Positions 20,442 through 31,987 of a stretch of 64,000 nt of DNA are shown piece by piece. Both the position numbers and the translations under genes were made by a program. The DNA is taken from NCBI GenBank assembly GCA_030685235.1, contig MU839119.1, positions 284,336 to 348,335 on the forward strand, in the 5' to 3' direction. Every line of letters starts with the position of its first letter. Position 1 is the stretch's first letter. The stretch comes from Copromyces sp. CBS 386.78. Lineage: Eukaryota; Ascomycota; Sordariomycetes; Sordariales; Sordariaceae. The notes beneath the pieces were generated by a model. That model was not told the DNA's origin. It saw only the letters and a list, made by a program, of their open reading frames with translations, and did no database searches.

Positions 20442-20675
20442 TCATTTTACAAGGAGACACCCAAACAACTCCTTCCTCAGCTCACTTGCCTCCCTAGGAA
20501 CGTACGTGAGTATCTCTAAATATCCTACAACGAATCTGAACTCGTGCGCCGCGGGATCCTTCTGCAGCTTCTCCATCTTCGCTTTTTGTTGAGCATTTTT
20601 CTTCGCCTTGTGTTGATCATGTTTGACGGGATCCTCCCTCAACTCCCCCACCTTCGCCTTGTAATACGCAAGCAT
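20442..20675 (-). CDS. Short Lys-rich repeat protein fragment (LREDP-type units)
   Basis: A 77-residue frame from ATG contains two related helical units, KVGELREDPVKHDQHKAKK and KMEKLQKDPAAHEFR, i.e. K-x3-L-x2-DP-x2-H spaced about 24 residues apart. The remainder is moderately hydrophobic. The sequence just upstream ends in CCTTAG, so this may be an internal exon of a longer, perhaps degraded, gene. I do not recognise the protein. Given the surrounding fragments it is probably a gene remnant. Confidence 0.35.
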   Translation of the reverse strand: MLAYYKAKVGELREDPVKHDQHKAKKNAQQKAKMEKLQKDPAAHEFRFVVGYLEILTYVPREASELRKELFGCLLVK

Positions 20676-21134
20676 CTAAGGCCGTCGCCTCTGATACCTT
20701 GCCTGATGAGGCCAGACCTGTATTTGGCCCATTGCTCATGGCCCAAGACGAAGGCTTTCCAAAGGACTCAACTGTAGCCGAGTTGAGGAACTACAAGCGG
20801 CGAGTCCGATGTGCGAGCGAGAACGAGGAGATCAAGGACGAAGACGATAATACACCACAAAACTCAACATTCGGAGCACACTTTACCAGCAAAGCCTACA
20901 AGGCATATTATGAATATGCCGGCAAGCGTCCACTGCAGATTAAGGAACACCTCCCTACCACACAAGTACGCTGGGAAACGTACTTTGAGCTAGATTGGAA
21001 CTTCGGCAAAAGGCTCGAACCGATCCTTCAAATCCAGGCGTGCCTTGTGCTTGACTGGGTCTTGCTTGGTTCCAACCCTAAGCTCCCGCTGACCCTGGCC
21101 TTTGGCTTCCTAGCCACTTTGCTCTGCAAGAAGT
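20676..21134. other. Possible coding remnant, unassigned
   Basis: A plus-strand frame runs from about 20699 to 21256 without an ATG start. It includes VAELRNYKRR and YFELDWNFGKRLEPIL but matches nothing recognised. It overlaps the F-box-like remnant in another frame, so it is not called as a gene. Confidence 0.25.
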
Positions 21135-21633
21135 ATGGCGGCCTCCAGTTTGGCTCACATGGACACGCTTCTCATCGAGCTGATCATGCTTCCTCGTCAA
21201 CGCGGGCTCCCATACAGCTGGAATCTGCGGGAACTCGGGAAACATGCCCTATTTGAAGACATTTACAACACGCGCCTTGTATCTAAGTGGTTTACAGCGA
21301 TTTACTCTACATATCGGTGGGAGCGACATGGGTTGCAATTAGTATAGGAAGCTTTGTGATGAGGTGCTTTATCTTGGCCACGAGCACAAGTCCGATTTCC
21401 ACACTTTCATCCCATCATCTCTTCGTTCTCTTCACGATCTCATTTCCTTTCATCTCAACAATCTCTGCTCCCCCAAAATCCAATACGCCCCCATTCCTCT
21501 TTCACACCCCGCCCACCATTTAAAAGCGTTCCCTTCTGCCGACCACACTTCATTTACTCATTGTTGTCGACGAATTGTGTATAGCAAGCATCACGATGAG
21601 TGGAACATTGTGGACCTGGATGATAAGCGATAG
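21135..21633 (+). pseudogene. F-box-like protein remnant
   Basis: The frame 21135-21347 contains DIYNTRLVSKWFTAIYSTY, which matches the typical fungal F-box core D-x-x-NLRLVSK-F. Just before it lies LLIELIMLP, comparable to the F-box LP-x-EL start but displaced by an unusual insert. After a stop at 21345-21347 the adjacent frame (21364-21633) continues with LGHEH...SLRSLHDLISFHL, plausible leucine-rich sequence of the same protein. The break and the short length suggest a decayed gene. F-box proteins are very abundant in Pezizomycotina. Homology is by motif only. Confidence 0.4.
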
Positions 21634-21845
21634 TCTGCAAAGGCCGCTGCGAGGTTCTCGCCAATGTCAGCCTTGACAGAATCGTTGCCGTTGGTTTTCT
21701 CAGAATCCGTGCCGGGGTCGTTGGAAGAAGACGTTGTCAAGGACACCATCGCCCGACAACCCTCCTGGTCCACAAGCAACGACGAGCAGCTGAAGGAGGC
21801 CCGAGCCCATACTACGAAAGTGGGACAGCTGAAGGACGTCGAATA

Positions 21846-22070
21846 CTAGGCCCGGATAGCGAGGAAAGCGGAAGCGACAACTACATCAACTCCTTTCCGA
21901 GAAGTGACGGACGGATAATACCGGCTGGAGAAGCAAATCTTGAGATCGATATCCCGAATGTCGGCCAAGTCCGCCAGGTCTTCGAAAAAGGATACCATTT
22001 TCCGGACCTCGTCCTCGTCGTACTTATCTAATACGTCGATCCAGATTTCGATAGCTTGACCATATGCCAT
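21846..22070 (-). pseudogene. NACHT-domain fragment of an NLR-like protein
   Basis: The 74-residue frame contains IEIWIDVLDKYDEDEVRKM followed by FFEDLADLA and LKICFSSRYYP. This is the Walker B/sensor stretch of fungal NACHT NTPases, whose usual form is F-I-D-A-L-D-E-C-D-E-D-x-V-R ... V-C-F-S-S-R-H-Y-P. The key Asp pair of Walker B is present (D12, and D15 in place of the usual position), but the E-C pair is replaced by K-Y. The P-loop upstream and the WD40/ankyrin repeats downstream are absent. NACHT proteins in these fungi act in non-self recognition. This is an isolated shard. Confidence 0.65.
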
Positions 22071-22216
22071 TTGTATCGCTCGTATAAGTGTTTGCGTAAG
22101 TGGTACGACGGTCTAATTGCCTTTGAGTAAATAGTCGGATCTAGTATTGCCCAAGTGGTCTAAGGAGGGCCAAAGCTCCTCCCTGCCATCCAACAAAGCG
22201 AACAGAAGCCCAGCCC

Positions 22217-22414
22217 ATGGCAATCGACACGCCCACCGAGTCGATTAACGCCGCCACTGCCGCCCTGTCACTCCGCAGCAAGAAATCCACCACCACCACC
22301 GCCACGACGAAAGCCCTGGAAGCCTCGAGCAGTTCTGGGTTAGATTCGTCGGAGTCGGATGGGGATGACGACGGCGCCGCGGGCACCGATTCGGACGACG
22401 ACGAGAAGGAGTAG
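22217..22414 (+). CDS. Short Ser/Thr/Asp-rich hypothetical protein
   Basis: A 65-residue frame with an ATG in the context GCCC-ATG-G. It has a Thr-rich middle and an acidic tail of alternating Ser, Asp and Glu, ending DDDEKE. No domain is recognised. The acidic tail resembles the N-terminal acidic linkers of the paralog family, but there is no other link. It may be a fragment. Confidence 0.25.
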   Translation: MAIDTPTESINAATAALSLRSKKSTTTTATTKALEASSSSGLDSSESDGDDDGAAGTDSDDDEKE

Positions 22415-22640
22415 CCCCACAGGAGCATTTTGGGCGGAAGCGTCCAGAAATTCCCTGAACTCAGCTTCAGACAACTCATTCCTAGGGGATAAGACCGGTT
22501 TTGGCGTTGTGCCTCCCCTATCGGATTTGGTCTCGTTCTGCGCACTTGCTGACCGTGTTTTAGTATCCATTACTGGTAATCTGGCCAGTTTACAACGCTT
22601 AAGTGATTCTAAGCGTTGGCTCTGAATTACGCTCCTTTCT

Positions 22641-22694
22641 GAGCTTAAGCGTTGACGAGAGCTTAAGCGTTGACGAGAGCTTAAGCGTTGGAAG
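22641..22694. repeat. 18-bp tandem array, left copy
   Basis: Three 18-bp units start at 22641, 22659 and 22677, each carrying GCTTAAGCGTTG. Two further single copies of the core lie at 22593-22603 (inverted) and about 22608-22616. The array is mirrored in inverted orientation at 31098-31169, across the Gypsy element. Confidence 0.85.
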
Positions 22695-23057
22695 TAGGAG
22701 ATTACACCTGATTGGCTGGCTGGTTCCCGCTAATGCAAACTAGTGAAATCTAACCAATGCCTACGCTCCTTAGGCCTTGGCTCCCTTGGCTTACCCGTCG
22801 CCCGCCCAAGTCCAAAATCACCAAATTCACTACCACTACCACTAAGGTACTTTATGTTTTGGCCGTCGTTGTCGCTATTATCGTCGCTGTCACTAGGGCG
22901 ATTGAATTTGTAGTGATGTAAATGTTGAAAAGTTAGTTAGTTTGGCAATTGAAGACCGGATGGATGCATTTATACTTGGGAGTGCAATAGCTTTTATCGT
23001 CGTCGTTATTGTCGGCGGTAGTAGTGATAGTTGCAAGAGGAAGGTTAGGAGACTTTG
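22695..23057. other. Left flank of the Gypsy element
   Basis: Normal-GC sequence with GTCGTT-rich stretches and no supported gene. Together with 30874-31097 it is probably the interior of an older element bounded by the inverted 18-bp arrays. The CTTTG target duplication is at 23053-23057. Confidence 0.4.
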
Positions 23058-23402
23058 TATCACGGGGCAAGGCGAAGGTTAGGTATTTGTAAAGATATTC
23101 GTAATTGTACGAGGAAGAGGAAGCTATTTGGGGGAGCTCTAATGGCCATCTATATATAGTGAGCATATAGCCCGTACAGCCTTATTATCCTATAGATTAT
23201 CCTATAGGCTGGTATAATCTATATAGCCTTAGTAATAGGGGTAGGTTAATAACCGCAGCCAATTAAATATTAAATGCGTTTAGCCGCATCTACTATGCTA
23301 AGTCTCTATAGCCAATTAGAGTATACTATTAATCTAGCAATTATTACCGTAGTAAAAGTAGCGATATAGGACGGTTAATTAATTATAAATAAACTTATAA
23401 TA
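23058..23402 (-). repeat. 3' LTR of the Gypsy element (345 bp)
   Basis: It aligns over its full length with 30524-30868. Most differences are C/T or G/A, as expected from RIP. This copy keeps GGGCAAGGCG near its start, where the other reads AAGGTAAAGCG, so each LTR retains different original bases. Confidence 0.9.
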
Positions 23403-26400
23403 CTTCCCTCGCTTAAAATACCCCTAGGGTAAAAATACTTCCCTTTTTAATTTCCTCTATAATATTTATTACTTATCCTTTTATATTATTTTTACTTTCC
23501 TTTTTAGGCTGCTACTTTACCCTTTTAATAATATAATAATCGCCATACTACTAATATTGTACTTGTTTTTCCCGGCGGCTAGTCCGTCCTAATAGCCTTC
23601 TCTAGAGCTTTCTTAATTCTATAACAACGTTTCTCGTTTACGATCTATTATAATAATATTAATACATTTAAATTATTATTATAAAACTTCCTAAAGTTAT
23701 TAATATAATATTCTACGTCCTTCTATAATTATTAAATAAAATTATAAGGGTTTCCCCAAACTACCCAATACTCTTATTTACTATTTTCTATATTAAAATA
23801 GCAATTATCAATAATTTTATAAAACTATTCAATTACGTCTTTAACGTTATTTATTCGTTTTATAATCCGCCCGTTATTTATTCGGATATTTTAAATTTTA
23901 TCCTACCCGGAAATCCCTTAATAATTCTAAAGTTTTATTATATTAATATAGAAAGTACGGCTATACTTTATATTAACAGATAATTTTAATATAACGTAAT
24001 AGTTATTTACTTTTATAATTTCGAAAGGCCCTTCTTACAATAGCGTAAACTTAATTTACAAGCGGCTTAATACAAAATTAATTATATTAAATAAAATTTT
24101 ATCGCCGATATAATATTTTAATATATTGGACCGTCTTTTATTAGCGGTTTCTTCGTACCGTATTTAACTATTCTTAATTATAATAATAATTTTATCTAAT
24201 ATTATACTAAACCGGTTAATAATTTTATTAATTTTAAAATACTCCGCTTACTATATTTTAAAAAGCTTTAATAAGTATAATTAAACGGATTCGACTCCTA
24301 TCCGAAGGTAAAAACTATAATTTACAAAGAATAAAAATATACCGGTACTATTTAAATATATATTATTGCCCGCGAATTCTACTAAGGGTAGCCAATCGAC
24401 TTAATTATCCTAAACCTAATTAATATAAGTACGAAGGAAATACTCTAATTTAACGTTAATACGCTCGGTTTAACTATTAATTTCTTTATAGAAAGCTAAT
24501 AATAATTTTAAAATAATTCTTAACCTTTTAAAAAAAGCCTTCTAAAATTATAAAACGAATTAAATACCGTAATCGGAAACAATAATATCCGGCAAGCTAT
24601 AAAGGGCGTAAATCTTCTCGATAAATCAATTAACGAATTCTTCTATAATTAATATTTCGACTAAGATATAGTGCCTCATTTTTATTAAATAGTCTACTAC
24701 TATAATAATATACTTATACTTTCGGCCTCCCCGGATATAGGGCGTTATAGAGGTTATATAATTAATAGTAATATCCTTCTATAGAGCGAAAAGTATTAAT
24801 AAAAATTTTAAAAGCCTTACCAATATATATTGTAACGGTTTCGTCTTTATATATTAGAAGTAAGCTTTATAATAAATTCTAATAATTTTATTTATACTTA
24901 ACTAGTAAAATAAGCGATTAAAAGTAGTAAACGTTTTATCCCAGCCCTAATAACCTACTAGTATAGGTTTATAATACCTTCGTATAAAATATAACTATAG
25001 CGTAGTATTTTTTAAATCGACTATAAACGCTAAACATTAATATATTTTACTATTAATTGCATAACATTCTATAAAAATTATTTTTCTTATACTTTTCTTT
25101 AGTACTTTAAGCTATATTCAATAATTCTCATCTATGAGGGCGGCTATTAAATTTTAATAAAAGATTAAATTATAATAATTAGCGTCGATTAATTTATCCG
25201 TAAATAATTCTTCCGGGTTAAATTCGTAAATATAAATATAACTTATAAAAATAGAAGGGTCGAAAAATATTTTATAGCGGGCTTTTAATCGATTATCGTT
25301 TATATCTTTCAATATATCCTCTAATTTCCTATTCAAAATATTAGGACGGACTTAGAAAATACCCGGCCTATATTTAATAATAAAATTAAATTTAGATAGG
25401 AAATTAAACTACTGTATATACTACAGTATAAGTTTCTTATTTTCTATAAAGGTTTATAGGCTTTTATAGTGGGTTAGGATTTTAAATAGTTTTTAAACGC
25501 CCTATAATTCTAATCCTTATTTTTCTAAAATTTTAATAATTGTAAATAATTCCTTATTGTAAATATCGTAATTATATTCTACGGCAGAATATTTTTGCGA
25601 AAAATATACGACTAAGCGTAAAATATTCTCGTCATTGTACTAAAATAGTATATTACCTATAACCTAATTAGAAATATCGGTTTCGACTACAATTAGTCGG
25701 GACTAATTATAAATTTGAAGGATAGGACTTATAGTAAAAACTTTTTTTAATTCTTTAAAAACTTTTTAATAATCTTTTATTTAGCGCTATTCGGCTAATT
25801 TCTTTATAAGGTCGTATAGTAGAATAATTATAATCGAAAAATATTAAATAAAATACTAGTAAAAATTTATAAATTTTAAAAATCTTTAAAGCTAGCGTTT
25901 TAATTACGGGGCCTCTTATTTAATAACGGCTTTTACCTTCATAAAATCTATTTTTATACCCCTTAATATAATAAAAAGGCTTAAATATTTTATATAGGTA
26001 ATATTAAATTCGTATTTATCGATATCTAATTAAAAGTTAACGTTAATTATTCTTCTAAGGACTTCGTTTATATAAATAGTATACTCTTTTACGTTTTCGG
26101 AGTAGACGAAGATATTGTTTAAGTACGTTATTGTATAAATATTTAAGATATTATATAGTATATTATTAATATAATTCTAAAACGTACTAGGTATGCCTTA
26201 GAGGCCAAAAGGAAGGATTAATAATTCGTAGAAATTAAAATATATAATAAAAATAATTAGCTATTTATAACCTTCCTAAATACGGATTCGGTTAAAAGCG
26301 GCGATAATATCCAATTTAATAAAGATTTTAATATAATAAATAATATTAAAAATTTCCTTAATTAATAGAAGCGGGTACTATATTTTAAGTATAATATTAT

Positions 26401-27599
26401 TAATATTACAGTAATCGATATAAATGCAAATACCCCCGCTAAATTTATTTACAAAGAGTAAGGGTAAGGCTATTTAGGATTAGGAAAGTTTAATAAAACC
26501 GTTTTCTAATTAATTATCGATCTATTTTTTAACGATAATTACTTCTATAAATAAAATTAATCGGTAGCGGACGTTTAACGGTTTTTCCCTTAGCGTAAAT
26601 TCGATTTTATAGTTATATATTTAATAAAGCGGAAATTTATTCGCTTTCTTAATACGGAAAGCGTTAATCCTTTTCTAATATTTATATAGGAATTTAAATT
26701 TAATTTCTTTATTAGTTTTCGGAAGTCGGTCAATTTTCTTATAGAATATTAATACGTCTTCCTCTATAATTTTTATAATAATAGCCTCGTATATAAGTAC
26801 GTCTATATCTAAATTACTTATAAAAATAGTAATTCGGGTAATTTCAATAGTTACTAATTCTTTTTAATCTATATCCCCTACGTACGTATTAATAAATTCG
26901 TAGAAGCGCTTTAAAAGGTAGTCCTTATATTATTTACCTTTACTATTTATAATATCCTAAACTATTTTTTTAATAAAATCGTTATAAATATTAATTTTAT
27001 AAAGGGCCGCTAATTAGCAGATTTCCGTATAATTCGTAAAGTAGGGCTATAAATTATACGTTTCGTATAAAAAATTAAAAGCGGTAATATTAATACTACG
27101 TATATCCTAAATATTAATTCGTCTTTCGATTATTCTAAACTGCTTTATAATTAAATAAATAATATTAGAGGAATTCTTTATACCTTTTACCTTTCTATAA
27201 AGTAGCGCGGGTATAAAAGGTTCTACTATCTATCCTAGCGCGTTATAATCTAATAAAGCTATATTTCCGGTAAATCTTTTAATAGGAAATTTGAAATAAT
27301 ATAAAAAGAGGTCGTAGTAGTACGGCCACGCCCCCTATTTTAAATAAAAATTCTCGTTAACCTCATAAAATTTATAAAGGTTGTAGGCCTTACTTCTAAG
27401 GTAATTTTCGTAGGGTTCGTAATAGGGGGGCGGAGTAGAAATAGAATCGTCTTCTAATAATAATTCTAATATTTAAATATCGCTACGCTCCGGTCCATTA
27501 TAGGGGATACGGTCTTAAAACCGTAATAGCCCTAATATATTTTAGCGAGGCTCCTATTAGTATAGGAATAGTACGGAATTAAAATCGGCTTTTAATAAT

Positions 27600-28010
27600 A
27601 ATTCTAAATTTTAATAATAGTAATTTACCCTACTAGTAATCTTATTAATATTCTTATTAGTAATCCTAGAATAGTATTTTAAATTTTAAAATTCTCTTAA
27701 ATTTTAATAATAATAATCTACTCTACCGGTAGTCCTATTAATATTCCTATTGGTAATTCCGGAGTAGTATTCTAAATTCTAAAATTCTTTTAAATTTTAA
27801 TAAAGTAATAAGTAATCCCTTAAAATCTAATATTCTATTAGACTCTAACGAAGTAATAATTCTAATAATTAAATATCGTTGTATATAAATCCCTCTATAG
27901 GGATTAAATATTAATCTTCTAAAATCTAATATTTTAATAGATTTTAATAAAGTAATAGTTTCGGCGGCTAAATATCGCCGCGTATAAATCCCTCTATAAG
28001 GATTAGGACC
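27600..28010 (-). repeat. Internal tandem repeats in the gag-pol region
   Basis: On the minus strand, 27747-28040 encodes a repeated motif: NPYRGIYTRRYL...ITLLKSIKILDFRRL is followed by NPYRGIYIQRYL...ITSLESNRILDFKGL, about 35 residues per unit. Further left, at about 27600-27790, a second pair of related units of about 120 bp occurs. The position is between gag and RT. Repeats in this linker are unusual for Gypsy elements. Confidence 0.6.
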
Positions 28011-30523
28011 GAACGATTTACTAAACCGCTTTTTATCCAACTAATACAATTATTTATCCTAAGTAGAAGCCTTAATATCTTTAAAATATTTAATAATACT
28101 CTTTTATCCCATTCGTTTACCGTTGCTACGTAAAATTAATAATACGAATTGCTAGGAGAGCGGTTCTATATACTAGGGGCATTCTATAGGGAAACGGGGA
28201 AATCTAATAAGAAATATTAATTAGCGTACTAATTAATAAATTAGACCTTCCCTTCTATCTAAAAGATATACGGTTCGTATTTCTTAAACCAGGGTAATCC
28301 TAAAATAATAAAGTAGTTAGAAAAAATATTGTAAATTAAGAATATAATATTTTCTAAATAATAACCAATATAAAGGCTCGCCGTAAATCCTTTAATAATA
28401 AATCCTTTTATAATACTGTTAACGAAAATTAATTTTTTAAGTTCTAAGAATTTAAATATAACGAATTTGTTTTTCCTTACAAAAGAACGGTTAATAAAAG
28501 TAAATACTATATAACCGCTATCGACGAAAGTTATATAATAAATTTTATATAATCCGAAGGATAAATAAGAAGAAAGGAATAATAAATTTTAATGGAAATT
28601 ATTTAGTAAATTAATAACGATTATTTCTAAATTTTTAAACAACTCCTTCCTTCTTCCTATAAACCTTTCTCGCCCCTATAGGCGACTATTTATAAAATTC
28701 AATTATTTCCCTAATTATTACCTATATTATTATCGTAATATTCCTCACCCTCGTCTTCTTCTCTGGCATTTATAGTACGGAAGTTTATATTATTACCGTA
28801 CCCCCGCTAACCGGCCGCCGGGGGGTTAATATTAGTATTATTATTATTATTAGCGTTCTTAATATTTTAACCGGAATTTCCGCCTCCCCGGCCTCCTCTA
28901 CCTCTTTCTCGGCTACTTCGGCCTCCTTTATTACCTCCTCAACCCTCCCTATTACCGGTCTAAGGGCTATAATCGCTATAATTAATACTATTACGGCAAT
29001 TCCTCATAATATACCCTTCCTTTCCGCATTTATAGCACAAATTATTCTTATTCCAATATTTGATAATACTACTATAAATAATATATAAAACGTAAATAAC
29101 GTTAAAATTTATAATATCGCCTCCTTTACTAATAATCTTTCCCAAATTATTATTAGAATTCGAATTAAAAATCTTACTAGTAGCGGATTTAGACCTATAA
29201 TCATTATCCTCAATATTACGCGCGAAATAGCGGTAGAATAATAATTATTCTTTAAAATCGTCTTCAATAGGGAAGGTTCGTTAATAAGTAAGGGAAATAT
29301 AAAGTTTTTAAGAAATTTTATTTTATAAATAATATACTTTTATAATATCGTTTAAACTATAATAATTAACGGTTTTAACGTATTCTATTTCGAAATCGGC
29401 GAAGAAATAATTTTCCTATTTAAATTCGTTAAATTTACGGGCGGTATTTAAACGTAAATCCGTATTATTATAATAAATATCTAAGAAGGATAAGAATTTA
29501 ATACTTATTTTCCATTATTAAACCTCAGGATTATTAAAATTTATAAAAATCTTTTAAATATATTTATCAATTAAAATAATTATTTTAAAACTAAATAAGT
29601 AGCTTACGTAAACGATCTTAATCTTTTCGTTAGGGAATTTAATAATATTTAAAATTTAAATAGAAAGGATATAGCCCTTTTACATTTACGCTTTATTATA
29701 TTTAATATAATCCCTTTAAATAATTACAAAAGGTTTAGGGTCCGGGAAGAGCAGTTTTTAATACTCTACTATACCCGTATTATTATTTATAGTAATTTAA
29801 ATAATATAATAATTCTACTAATTTATAAAGAGAACGGCCTATATTTCTTAAACGAAATTTCATATATTATTAAATTCGGTATAAATTTAATAAAATTCTT
29901 CCTAAACTTAATAAAGGTCCTTCAATATTTATTTATATTCGTCGAAAATATTAATATATTATTCTTTTTTAAATTAAAATTCAAATTAAAAATTCTGAAA
30001 TTCCTCAATAATAATAGTAAAATAATAATTAAATACCCTAATTATTCGGGTAATAAAATTAATAATTACTTAAAATACTCCTCCTTTAATTAGGCCGAAG
30101 GAATCGATAAAAGTACCGTCGTAAATAAATTCAACCTTCGTTAAATATTAAATAACAATTATAATAAGAACCGTAACCGTATTAATACGAAGGAGGCTAC
30201 TTAAAGTTACTAAATAAATTTCTTCGTTAATAGGGGGGTTAGAACTCTCTATTAGTATTCTTAAATTCTCCGGTTCGTCGGTATAATTTACTACGTTAGG
30301 TACCTCAACGTCGTTATCCGTAATATATTTTAATAAATAGGCTTATTATAGGGTATTTAGGAGGATACCTTCGTTTATAATAATATTATCGTTATTTAGA
30401 ATTATAGACTCGGGCCTTCGTAACCTCTTATTCTCTAGCGACTAGTAACGTCGCTTAATTGTATTAAATAACGTACGTTTAAAAAAATATATATTTATAA
30501 CGTAATAGTTAAATATAATTAAC

Positions 30524-30868
30524 TATTATAAGGTAAAGCGAACGTTAGGTATTTATAAAAATATTCGTAATTGTACGAAGAAGAAGAAATTATTTAAGGG
30601 AATTCTAATAACCATTTATATATAATAAATATATAGCCCGTATAGCCTTATCATTCTATAGATCATCCTATAAGCTAGTATAATCTATATAGCTTTAGCG
30701 ATAGGGGTAAGCTAACAACCGTAGCCAATTAGATATTAAATGCGTTTAGCCGCATCTACTATACTAGGTCTCTACAGCCAATTAGAGCATGCTATTAACC
30801 CGGCAACTATTACCGTAGTGAAGGCAGCGATATGGGACGGTTAGTCAGTCACAGATAACCCTGTGACA
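30524..30868 (-). repeat. 5' LTR of the Gypsy element (345 bp)
   Basis: The 5' LTR relative to the minus-strand coding direction. It ends in CCCTGTGACA at 30868 followed by CTTTG. Its outer third is less RIPed than the partner LTR (CAGTCACAGATAACC against TAATTATAAATAAAC). Confidence 0.9.
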
Positions 30869-30873
30869 CTTTG

Positions 30874-31274
30874 GGAATTTGGGAACTTCGAGCTTTTTAT
30901 TTTTAGCGACCCTGCTTCTCTTATCTTCTTTCTCCTTCTCTCTCTCCTTCTCTCTCTCCTTCTTTCTTTCCTTCTCTCTTTCCCTTTCTTATTTATCGTA
31001 CTTTGCTAAAGTGGAAGATTTTCGTCATTTCTCAGGGTCTTGCAGCGGGCCGAGAGCTTAGTATCTTAGGTTCCCGGTCCAACGGTTAGGGATTCCCAAC
31101 GCTTAAGTTCTTTACAACGCTTAAGTTCTTTGCAACGCTTAAGTTCTTTGCAACGCTTAAGCTCTTTCAACTATTAAACGGCGTTGTACTACGCTTAAAC
31201 TATCTTTAAGCGTTAAAAGCGGCCCTATATCACCGTTAATGTCCCTTATTTTCGGTCCTCTCAAACACTTCAAA
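30874..31274. other. Right flank of the Gypsy element with CT-rich tract
   Basis: Normal-GC sequence that contains a CTTCTCTCTC-type tract at about 30915-30990 and the right-hand 18-bp array. No gene is supported. Confidence 0.4.
31098..31169. repeat. 18-bp tandem array, right copy (inverted)
   Basis: Four 18-bp units start at 31098, 31116, 31134 and 31152. Each carries AACGCTTAAG followed by a TTCTTT spacer. The orientation is opposite to the array at 22641-22694. Two more diverged copies follow to about 31215. The arrangement suggests the subterminal repeats of one older element. Confidence 0.85.
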
Positions 31275-31987
31275 ATGAAGTACGCCTTCGGAAACATCGA
31301 TTGGGGTGGCGTGACACTGCCTCCTTAATACAAGTGGAAAACCATCATCCCAAAGGCCGCCGATAACGAGTAGTACGAGCATATACTACGCCTCCTCGCT
31401 CGGGATCCTGAGCTACCCGTATAGGCCGTCGCTGTACGGTATGGCGACCTTCAAAACCCGGCCACCAAAATAAACCGCGACACAAAGAACAAGGTCCATT
31501 TAAAGACCATAAGGTAATCATCGCCAACTAGCTGGTCTATTTACGGGCATCCTGGATATTACCAAACGACGCCGGTTTACTAGGTTTATATAATACCCCA
31601 TCGACTCCGATCTATAAAGGTAGGTATATTTGGTTTAGATACTATGCCGAAGGTTAGTTTTAGGCATTGATCTACTTTTGGTAGTATCGCACTTTGCGGA
31701 GGAATTCCACAAAATGCACCATCGGTGGCGCTAGCGGCCCCGATAAAGACAGCAAGGATTTTGACCTCCCCGTCTACATTTTCCGGGCCGTCGACACAGA
31801 GGGCCTAGGCTCCATAGACCAGCACATGGAGATTCCGGGTAACAATGCCCAACGGTTAGCTACGGAAATCTTTGAACTCGCCGATGATCACCGCCTAGGC
31901 CTGGATGATCTTAGAAAGCGCCGCAGAAGTCGCCCGGCTACACGTCCTCGGACTCAACAGTCGGAAACCGCATTCGCCGGCATGTGA
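31275..31987 (+). pseudogene. Decayed protein-coding gene with RIP-type stops, unknown
   Basis: From the ATG at 31275 the frame reads MKYAFGNIDWGGVTLPP, then a TAA, then YKWKTIIPKAADNE, TAG, YEHILRLLARDPELPV, TAG and so on. The stops fall where CAA or CAG would be natural, which points to C-to-T changes. After a frame change near 31690 the sequence continues as GGASGPDKDSKDFDLPVYIF and ends near 31987. Codon-like composition persists between stops. No domain is recognised. It lies just outside the inverted 18-bp array, so leakage of RIP from the neighbouring repeat is a likely cause. Confidence 0.5.

Larger units (their letters stand above)
23058..30868 (-). mobile_element. RIPed Ty3/Gypsy LTR retrotransposon, full length (7,811 bp)
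   Basis: Two direct LTRs of exactly 345 bp (23058-23402; 30524-30868) are bounded by a 5-bp duplication CTTTG (23053-23057; 30869-30873). The termini read TATCAC...GTGACA, i.e. TGTCAC with one RIP change. The coding strand is minus. A gag zinc knuckle CYKCGKEGYIMRNC near 29000-29045 has His changed to Tyr. Reverse transcriptase follows at about 26040-26500, with LPLLFVNKFSGG, IDYCNIN and TYLNNIFVYS (YLDD changed to YLNN). RNase H and integrase remnants follow toward 23400. The gag-RT-integrase order defines Ty3/Gypsy. Stops throughout show that it is inactive. Confidence 0.9.

Noticed and set aside
20134..20460. 108-codon minus-strand frame
   Set aside because: No ATG-supported domain, and composition typical of chance.
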